Source of the DNA: Tritrichomonas musculus
Lineage: Eukaryota > Parabasalia > Tritrichomonadida > Tritrichomonadidae
Direction: 5' to 3'
Assembly: GCA_039105265.1 (NCBI GenBank)
Contig: JAPFFF010000058.1
Location: 682,001-746,000, forward strand
Length of the DNA stretch: 64,000 nt
In this document: positions 12,201 to 20,500 of the stretch, piece by piece
Layout of the letters: each line of letters opens with the position of its first letter
Position numbering within the stretch: position 1 is the first letter of the stretch
Position numbers and translations under genes: made by a program
Notes under the pieces: generated by a model
Database searches by the model: none
The model's input: the letters and a program-made list of their open reading frames with translations, nothing else
What the model was told of the DNA's origin: nothing

Positions 12201-12992
12201 GGTGAGTTCTGCATCTGAAGCAGGTACTGCCGGGCGGTTTCGGTCGAGTATTGGTTGCCCATTCGAAATGATCATTTGTCCTCGGGCAACCAATACACCT
12301 TCAACTGACTTATCCTTTGCAAGGTAACTCAGAGGGGAACGGGCAGCCAGTGAAGGATCGCTCGTAATGACGAACCAAGAGGGGTTCTGACCACCCTCTG
12401 GATTCGTCGGATTATAGTGTACTCCTGACTGCAGGAGTACCTCTGTCGTCCTTTGTGTATTAGGAACTATGAGATTTCTGGCGCAATTTGGTCGGCTCGT
12501 AGAATCACTTTGATGCGCATCTGATCTAAATTCTTCGGAATCTGAAAAGTCTGGGGAAACGTTGGAATCGCTCTGTGAGGTACTCCGTATGTTGATAGGA
12601 GCAGGTCCAACCGGCGGGTGCCGCTGCTCCGTAGGAGATGAAATTCGATCTGTGAGTGAGTATTGCGCGGGAAGATTAAGAGGAACATTTGGAACATATC
12701 GAGGCTGTGTATTTGATTGAGTTGTGTTCGGGGCAAACTGGTCCCCGTTTTGGTGCGTCTTTGAATTGATCTCTCTTGAGTTGCGAGATATTGGAGAAGT
12801 AGCGAGTTTGTTGTAATTTATATTGAAAGGGCTATCTACTGTACTAATTTGAGGCGAAAAACTGCGAAATTCGGGTGTTCCATTTCCATCATCATCAGAA
12901 AAATTTTCACCAAAATCATCAATTCTGGTATCAATCGAATCAGCGTCGAGTGCTAATTCGGAAAATCTAGGTTTGGTCGTGCAAAAAAGCAT
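6236..12992 (-). pseudogene. Retrotransposon B polyprotein, broken by two frameshifts
   Basis: The start is the same ATG as in E (12992). The first frame runs 12992-12087 and ends early because one A of a TTTAATAC context present in E is missing near 12087 (TTTATAC here). The frame continues in 12135-11245 through the 54-bp repeats and is shifted again near 11575-11600 by an out-of-register repeat fusion. The third frame is open from the repeats to the stop at 6236. That last part (1,660 codons from a GTG at 11218, not a genuine start) holds all three zinc fingers, the RT with YADD at 8279-8290, the CCHC knuckle near 7150-7195 and the endonuclease motif RPDV...E near 6920-6985. It is therefore a recent pseudogene, unless frameshifting or an internal start is used, for which I see no evidence. 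Confidence 0.88.
11270..11900 (-). repeat. 54-bp coding repeats in element B (about 12 units)
   Basis: Units share the core gtcaacgtcaacag ... ctgttgacttgac. The copy number differs from element E, and one junction near 11575-11600 is a truncated out-of-frame unit that breaks the ORF. The array therefore mutates by unit gain and loss. Confidence 0.85.
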
Positions 12993-13012
12993 ATATGAAA
13001 ACTAAAAAAAAA

Positions 13013-13027
13013 TCTCCTCCCGTGTGG
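13013..13027 (-). repeat. Target-site duplication / tRNA-Asn 3' remnant between B and C
   Basis: Exact copy of the 15 bp at 21525-21539. It is preceded by a 9-base A-run on the plus strand, the 5' terminus of B. Confidence 0.9.
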
Positions 13028-13738
13028 TAAATTCGTTTATTAATCATTAGAGTAAGTATAAAATACTAATAAACGAGAGTGATGATTCACTCACAATAAA
13101 ATAAAAGGGGCGGGCCCCAATAAAAAATCTGCCTAAAATTCAGAAGAGGAGTGTTGGACTCCCTCCTCTTCGGTAGCGGAGGCAGGGTCGGCACCTTGAG
13201 TTTGGTTCCATAGTGGGGTGGTGCCTGGATTTTCCAGTACGTCAGTTTCATCATCAGTATTGTCAAGCTCAGACGGGGGCCCCGACCTGTCAACATCCGC
13301 ACTTGCATCAATGAGTTCCCGCCATTCTTCGTCGTCCAGGATGTTGACAGAGTTGTACTCATCGTCTGCGGACTCCCCGTCGGTAACATTGGAGCTAGTA
13401 TCATTGAGATCATTAGAATCATCGTCACCATCAGTATCAAGAACATTAACATTTTCAACATCGTTATCATAATCGTTACCATTATCGTTATCGTTATCGT
13501 TATCTTCATCTTCATTGTTGTCGTTAACCCTCTTCTTAATCTTAGTATCAATGTACAATATCATAGATTCCCGTAAAGCGGCTGCTACCATCCTCCCTGC
13601 AAGTTTGAGTGCGTCTTTGGTCGTGACTGTCACTTTCTTGAGTTCATTGATGGTATCAATCGAATCAGCGTCGAGTGCTAATTCGGAAAATCTAGGTTTG
13701 GTCGTGCAAAAAAGCATATATGAAAACTAAAAAAAAAA
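13028..13738 (-). mobile_element. Element C: internally deleted short derivative
   Basis: This 711-bp unit is bounded by the same 15-bp remnants as the full-length copies. It keeps the complete 5' leader and first 22 codons and the last ~172 codons plus the whole 3' UTR, but lacks everything between (about 6.2 kb). The breakpoint lies in a TGGT shared by the two parent sites. With both termini kept, it could be mobilised in trans by a full-length copy (inference). Confidence 0.9.
13133..13717 (-). CDS. 194-aa fused N-/C-terminal retrotransposon protein (C)
   Basis: The first 22 residues match the polyprotein start of E, including the stretch ALDADSIDT. They are then joined in frame to INELKKVTV and the acidic C-terminal tail of the same polyprotein, with Asp/Asn-rich and Ser-rich segments up to the shared end HSSSEF. 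There is no zinc finger, RT or endonuclease. No function is recognisable. The ORF may simply be the by-product of an in-frame deletion, but two separate copies have kept it open. The ATG at 13717 is the same start as in the full-length copies. Confidence 0.6.
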   Translation of the reverse strand: MLFCTTKPRFSELALDADSIDTINELKKVTVTTKDALKLAGRMVAAALRESMILYIDTKIKKRVNDNNEDEDNDNDNDNGNDYDNDVENVNVLDTDGDDDSNDLNDTSSNVTDGESADDEYNSVNILDDEEWRELIDASADVDRSGPPSELDNTDDETDVLENPGTTPLWNQTQGADPASATEEEGVQHSSSEF

Positions 13739-13753
13739 TCTCCTCCCGTGTGG
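13739..13753 (-). repeat. Target-site duplication / tRNA-Asn 3' remnant between C and D
   Basis: Exact copy of the 15-bp tRNA-Asn 3' sequence. The preceding A-run is 10 bases (13729-13738). Confidence 0.9.
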
Positions 13754-14458
13754 TAAATTCGTTTATTAATCATTAGAGTAAGTATAAAATACTAATAAAC
13801 GAGAGTGATGATTCACTCACAATAAAATAAAAGGGGCGGGCCCCAATAAAAAATCTGCCTAAAATTCAGAAGAGGAGTGTTGGACTCCCTCCTCTTCGGT
13901 AGCGGAGGCAGGGTCGGCACCTTGAGTTTGGTTCCATAGTGGGGTGGTGCCTGGATTTTCCAGTACGTCAGTTTCATCATCAGTATTGTCAAGCTCAGAC
14001 GGGGGGCCCGACCTGTCAACATCCGCACTTGCATCAATGAGTTCCCGCCATTCTTCGTCGTCCAGGATGTTGACAGAGTTGTACTCATCGTCTGCGGACT
14101 CCCCGTCGGTAACATTGGAGCTAGTATCATTGAGATCATTAGAATCATCGTCACCATCAGTATCAAGAACATTAACATTTTCAACATCGTTATCATAATC
14201 GTTACCATTATCGTTATCGTTCTCTTCATCTTCATTGTTGTCGTTAACCCTCTTCTTAATCTTAGTATCAATGTACAATATCATAGATTCCCGTAAAGCG
14301 GCTGCTACCATCCTCCCTGCAAGTTTGAGTGCGTCTTTGGTCGTGACTGTCACTTTCTTGAGTTCATTGATGGTATCAATCGAATCAGCGTCGAGTGCTA
14401 ATTCGGAAAATCTAGGTTTGGTCGTGCAAAAAAGCATATATGAAAACTAAAAAAAAAA
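13754..14458 (-). mobile_element. Element D: second internally deleted derivative
   Basis: This 705-bp unit has the same deletion junction as C. It differs from C by a few substitutions and by a shorter cgttat repeat in the acidic-tail coding region. In the C-terminal part it shares a GGGGGG variant with E, where B and C have GGGGGC. C and D therefore look like separately inserted members of one deleted subfamily, or a duplicated unit that has since diverged. Confidence 0.9.
13859..14437 (-). CDS. 192-aa fused N-/C-terminal retrotransposon protein (D)
   Basis: Same architecture as the 194-aa product of C: 22 N-terminal residues of the polyprotein joined in frame to its acidic C-terminal tail. 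It is two residues shorter in the Asp/Asn run. The start ATG at 14437 is shared with full-length copies. No catalytic domain is present and no function is assigned. Confidence 0.6.
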   Translation of the reverse strand: MLFCTTKPRFSELALDADSIDTINELKKVTVTTKDALKLAGRMVAAALRESMILYIDTKIKKRVNDNNEDEENDNDNGNDYDNDVENVNVLDTDGDDDSNDLNDTSSNVTDGESADDEYNSVNILDDEEWRELIDASADVDRSGPPSELDNTDDETDVLENPGTTPLWNQTQGADPASATEEEGVQHSSSEF

Positions 14459-14473
14459 TCTCCTCCCGTGTGG
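14459..14473 (-). repeat. Target-site duplication / tRNA-Asn 3' remnant between D and E
   Basis: Exact copy of the 15-bp tRNA-Asn 3' sequence. It forms the 3' flank of element E, whose 5' flank is the same sequence inside the intact tRNA gene (21525-21539). E is thus framed by a clean 15-bp target-site duplication. Confidence 0.92.
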
Positions 14474-14478
14474 TAAAT

Positions 14479-14522
14479 TCGTTTATTAATCATTAGAGTA
14501 AGTATAAAATACTAATAAACGA
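14479..14522 (-). other. 3' UTR inverted repeat of element E
   Basis: A 10-bp perfect stem (14479-14488 with 14513-14522) encloses a small gtat-aaa-atac hairpin, followed by a gagtg...cactc hairpin (14523-14538) and a ggggc-gg-gcccc hairpin further in. The series is kept in B, C, D and E and lies a few bases from the element's 3' terminus, where a reverse transcriptase of this family binds its template. The binding role is inferred. Confidence 0.7.
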
Positions 14523-14583
14523 GAGTGATGATTCACTCACAATAAAATAAAAGGGGCGGGCCCCAATAAAAAAAAAAATCTGC

Positions 14584-17500
14584 CTAAAATTCAGAAGAGG
14601 AGTGTTGGACTCCCTCCTCTTCGGTAGCGGAGGCAGGGTCGGCACCTTGAGTTTGGTTCCATAGTGGGGTGGTGCCTGGATTTTCCAGTACGTCAGTTTC
14701 ATCATCAGTATTGTCAAGCTCAGACGGGGGGCCCGACCTGTCAACATCCGCACTTGCATCAATGAGTTCCCGCCATTCTTCGTCGTCCAGGATGTTGACA
14801 GAGTTGTACTCATCGTCTGCGGACTCCCCGTCGGTAACATTGGAGCTAGTATCATTGAGATCATTAGAATCATCGTCACCATCAGTATCAAGAACATTAA
14901 CATTTTCAACATCGTTATCATAATCGTTACCATTATCGTTATCGTTATCTTCATCTTCATTGTTGTCGTTAACCCTCTTCTTAATCTTAGTATCAATGTA
15001 CAATATCATAGATTCCCGTAAAGCGGCTGCTACCATCCTCCCTGCAAGTTTGAGTGCGTCTTTGGTCGTGACTGTCACTTTCTTGAGTTCATTGATGGTG
15101 TCATCGGGTATTGCACCGAGGGAGGAGACAATGAACACAAATAGCGACACATTGCAGTTCAACTGGTTTCTGCAATCATCGACAAGCTTCTGGTACTTGT
15201 TCAACTTCTCTCTGCGTCGTATGACTAAGGTGGATTCATCATCATCGCCAGATAACATTCCGTATGGGATGGTGAATTCAGCTATCTTCAGCTGGTCACC
15301 GTCCCACCACCATACATCTGGTCTGAGAGAAGCAGAGTCACCAGTGATGTGTTCGTTGCTGCGTCCACGAACACTTTGGTTACAATGCACGATGACTCTC
15401 TTCTTTTCGGTAAGGTACTTGCAAAGTACCTTGACAACTTCGTCGTGTCTCTTTGTGAATTTGTGTTTGCACCGCTTGCACCCGTTTAAGATGTGATTGA
15501 GAGTTTCAATCTGTCCACAACGAGTGCAACGGTTACTCATTTGAGGGTTTCTGTGAGCAGCAAGTGATGCTGTCATGAGCGTATTCGTACGTGCTTTGAT
15601 AGCGAATCTGACAACAGAGTCCGCCATCAAAGCATTGGGCTTCATGAAGTAGTTGCTCAATGGTGAGTTTTTCAATGTCGTGAATGTATGTCCTCTCATC
15701 TTGTGCTGACAAAGATCTGAATAGTAACGGTCACTCATGACTTTCATGATGTGTTTAACAACATTAGAGGTGTTAACATCATATGTGACATTACTATTCA
15801 GATCTTTGAGCGTAAACATATCATCTTTGAGTATCAGACCCATGTTAGCGTCGTGCAAAGCTTTAACACATCGGGCTAAGATGTTCGACGTCCCGCGGTT
15901 ACGCTTTGCATCTAACGCACCATTGTCTTTAACTTTTAGGTGCAAGAACGGTGAAGTCAAGTCGATGGTAGCATCCCTGAAGATGATCTCGGCTTCATCA
16001 GAAGCCTTGACCATATCACGGATGCTTTTATCGTTAGACTCCATCAAAGCAATGTAGAGTCTGATAGTGAGAGCTTTCTGGCGATCTGTGAGTTTCTGTA
16101 TGTAAAGACCGCCATCGTTTTTCGTCGTGTAGAACCAGGCGGTTGGAATACCAGCAGCACCGATCATTTTGGACAGCTTGCCCCGAATGAGTTCATCTAA
16201 TCGACTGAGGCAATTTGTCGGTGCTGTGTTCGCCATCAGTTCGTAGTCAATCTTGGGAATCACGAACCGTTTGATGGCGTCAACCGCTTGTGTGAACCGA
16301 AGAGCGCTGCTAGTAATTCGAATGACGTCCTTCGTCATGTCTTCGATTCGCCGAAAAACGTGATGTTTACGCTGCGAAGATTTGCACGCGATTGGAAGTC
16401 CGAGATACGTTGTATTGTTCTGAATACTGATGTTATCAATACGTCCTCCAGCAATGGTGAAGTTGTCGTTCAACACACTGCGAGAACCATTGTGAGCAAT
16501 GTATGTGAAAGCGTGGCACTTCTTGCAGTTGATCTTCATGTCGCCAGCATAACTGCAGAAGTGCTCCACGACCGAAAGCAAGTTCTTCATCCCGACTTCC
16601 GAGTCCGAGAACACGATTATGTCATCGGCGTAAGCTTGAACGGTTGTCGCTGAGTCCAACCAATGATAACCGTCCTCCTTGCAAGCGTTCAACCGCGCGA
16701 GGAGAGGTTCGATACAAATGTTGAATAACGTCGGACTCAGCGGACAACCTTGCTTGACGCCTTTGCGAAAACAGATAGAATTAGATCGTCTGTTGTTGCT
16801 GATGATCTTCGTCGAAGAGTCTCTGTACGAATTAATAATCGTTTTAACAAAAGAAAGATCAAAGCCAATGTCTGTAAGATTCTTTTTAATAAGTTTATGT
16901 GGTACGGAACCAAATGCATCAGAAAAGTCGATCGTCGTGATGTAGAGTGACTTTTGGTTCCGTGCAGCATCGTGTATCATCTCATCAACCACAGTTGCAT
17001 GCTCAGCCGCTCCAGCTGGAATACGCATGAATCCTTTCTGACTCGGTGATATGAACCTATGTTTTGAATTCAGCGTTTGAAGCGAGCGGCTGATGTGACA
17101 CATCAGCATCCGATAAATCGTCGGAGTGATGGTGATAGGACGCCACGAATGGGCGTCGTCAGGGTCTCCTTTCTTAAACAACATGACGGTTTTGTTCATT
17201 TTCAACACCTCCGGAAAGAGACCAGTGTCAAGCATGCAACACAACACATTCTTGATGATCGTCGCCGTGACACTCCCGCCAACCTTCCACACACCATTTG
17301 AAATGCCGTCGCATCCGACGGCAGACAGATTGGATCTCGATCTGACCGCTTTGAGAATAGCTTCTTCGTTGAGGATGAGTGATTTGAGTTCATCAGAATT
17401 ATTCGATGAAATTCTGCGCTGAAGAGTGTAAACACCATCTGGGTCATCCCCGAGAGCAGCAGCATCGCTCCACGAGGACCCGTACACGTTCTCGAAATCT

Positions 17501-20500
17501 TCGACTGGGACGACACATTCCGGTGTGTCGTCGTTCAACACGAACCAGTCGAGTGTACGTTTGGCGTCTTCAGCGTAGAATTTCTGAAGGAACTTCTTGT
17601 AGCCAAGCGAGGAAGGAGAGTTGTTGAGAATCTCCAATTCCTCTAGCTTGGCACGTATGAATTTCATCCTTTCATCGTAATGCTCATCGTAAATCAAACC
17701 GTCAATTGAGTCCAAGTCACCACTCCCAAGAAGTTGAGAGAACTCCAAAGGAGCCTGTGACAGAAAGCGAACAAGCTTTTCTTTGATGTCTGCGATGACA
17801 TTACGTTGAGGTTGATCGAGATCTTCATCAGTGATGTGAATGCGGGAATGCAGGAGTTCAATACCAGCGATGAATTTGGAGGCCGACTTCATCTGAATCG
17901 GTGTCTCCAAGGAATGCGGGCGACGAATCTTATCTGAACCTCTCCGTGCCGAACGAACGAACTTCCTAATCGACTTCCGTAGAATGAGAATGATTTTCGA
18001 AATCATCCCTTCGCAGAGAAGCATTCGGCTGCTCTTTTCCAAAGAGTCAGAGAGGTTAATAGCTTCATTATACCAATTGAGAACATCCTTGACTTCACTG
18101 TTAAACACTTCTTCGAACTTTTTCCTGTGTTTCGCTAAACGGTCACCCCACAGCTTCGGGAGGTGCACGAAATCATCATCTTCCTTCATGCACCTCGACT
18201 TCCAATTTTCAGCTTTGGACAGGCAACTCTCAATGTCCACGATCGAAGCTGACGCTGGGTGAGCCGGATGTTCATCAATTGTGTGAGTATCTTCTTCGCT
18301 AGATGAAGAGACTGAATGCAAGTGCGCCTCAGGTAGTCTCTCGTTGGCAGGTATGAACCCAGCCTGTCGTCTCCGTCTGCGTGAGTCTTCCCCGCGACGA
18401 CGATCTTCCATCACTTGGAGATCCACCGATTCGTCTGCCCGAGGTTGCACTGGCATCTGTCTCTCATCATCTTGAGTGACTCTGTTCTCACTCCTCACAA
18501 TCTTGATTCTCTCCAGGTCAGTGTTGGCTTCACGAATTTCATCGTCATCGGTTTCAGGCGAAAGCGAATTAACGGATATACTGATGTCGATTGCCTGAAC
18601 CCGATGACCTTCAACATTGGCCTGGGGATGTGATCTGTTGGTATGCTGTTTGACTGTAGCTTTGTCTCTACCAACGAAGTCCTTGCATTTCATGCACAAG
18701 GAACCGTGCAGGTCATGGTAAACATCGCTAGCCACAAGTAATTTTCGATGTTTCTTAGCGTGCAGAATGCTCATCGCCCAGAAGACTCCAACTTCACGTT
18801 TAAGCGCTTCCATGTCCTGGTGCGATGAGCCCATGTGGCTGCTCAATGAGTTCGCTCTGCTGACCAAGTAGTCGCAGTCGCTGCACGGACAAACGTGAAT
18901 GGTACGATAGTGAAAAGCGTCAGGCGGAAGGTGAGGTGAATCGATCTTCCACCTCAGCTTCCTGCCGACAATGTACTCGAACGCCGCTTGCTCCAGAGGA
19001 ATGTTATTCGTCGTGTGCGTCGATTTGAGGTGAAAAGACAAGGACGCACATGTGGGAAACGTTTTGTCGCAGCAAGGGCAGTAAAACTGCCCAACTCCTA
19101 ACCATCTGTCTTTCTGATACATGAGGAGAATGATAGGAGTGTCAACGTCGCTAACGTTTGCGAATGGTGAAGTGTCGATGTTTGCCACCTGCAAGATATC
19201 AATGAGAGACTTCATGTCTGTTTTGGTCTTCACACCAGCCAATTCGCTCACGATCCAATCAATGGAAACATTGTCACCCACAGGTGAAGAAGGATTATCA
19301 TCACTACCACCGTGATTGTCATCATCGGAATGATCAGAGTGTTCAGAGTGAGAATGAGCATCGGTGAACTCTTCAGCACCACTAACAACGCTGCTTGTAC
19401 CAGAAGAGTTACTGGTAGTTTGAGTACCTAAGGAGTTGGTCCGAGATCCGAGGAAATTATTGTTTGAGAATGTGTTAAGCAACGAATGGTTCCCAGAGAG
19501 AGTAAATAGTGGAACCACTTTCTCATTGATCTCGAACACAAACTTAGGTACCTCAATCACTGATGTGAATAATTTCTCCTTCGTGACTACTTGATGATGA
19601 TCGATGTGAGCAGTTGACGTGACAACCCGATCGTCAACGCCAACAGAATGGTGCGTGATGTGAGCCGTTGACGTGACGGTTTGGTTGTCAACGTCAACAG
19701 CGTGATGAGCGACGTGAGCTGTTGACTTGACAATCTGATTGTCAACGTCAACAGCGTGATGAGCGACGTGAGCTGTTGACTTGACAATCTGATTGTCAAC
19801 GTCAACAGCGTGATGAGTGACGTGAGCTGTTGACTTGACAGTCTGATTGTCAACGTCAACAGCGTGATGAGCGACGTGAGCTGTTGACTTGACAATCTGA
19901 TTGTCAACGTCAACAGAATGATTAGCAACGAGGGCTGTTGACTTGACAGTCTGATAGTCAACGTCAACAGAATGATGAGCGACGTGGGCTGTTGACTTGA
20001 CAGTCTGATAGTCAACGTCAACAGAATGATGAGCGACGTGGGCTGTTGACTTGACAATCTGATTGTCAACGTCAACAGCGTGATGAGCGACGTGAGCTGT
20101 TGACTTGACAATCTGATTGTCAACGTCAACAGCGTGATGAGCGACGTGAGCTGTTGACTTGACAGTTTGATTGTCAACGTCAACAGCGTGATGAGCGACG
20201 TGAGCTGTTGACTTGACAGTCTGATTGTCAACGTCAACAGCGTGATGAGCGACGTGAGCTGTTGACTTGACAATCTGATTGTCAACGTCAACAGAATGAT
20301 TAGCAACGAGGGCTGTTGACTTGACAGTCTGATAGTCAACGTCAACAGAATGATGAGCGACGTGGGCTGTTGACTTGACAATCTGATTGTCAACGTCAAC
20401 GCTATGATGAACAAGATTAACATTGTTATGAGAAACATTATAGTTAGAGATATTATTATTAATGAAACTATTATTAGTGAAACTATTACTATTATTAACA

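Larger units (their letters stand above)
6131..13012 (-). mobile_element. Element B: near full-length copy with frameshifts
   Basis: This unit is 6,882 bp between two 15-bp tRNA remnants, nearly identical to element E outside the repeat array. It has the same short 5' leader, the same 3' UTR with its hairpin, and the same Asp/Asn-rich C-terminal coding end. It carries about twelve of the 54-bp repeats against fifteen in E. It is interrupted by two frameshifts in the N-terminal half, so it is probably inactive, although the RT-endonuclease half is untouched. Confidence 0.92.

Noticed and set aside
19605-20410. CRISPR-like regularly spaced repeats
   Set aside because: Units are contiguous 54-bp copies without variable spacers, and they are in frame inside the retrotransposon ORF.
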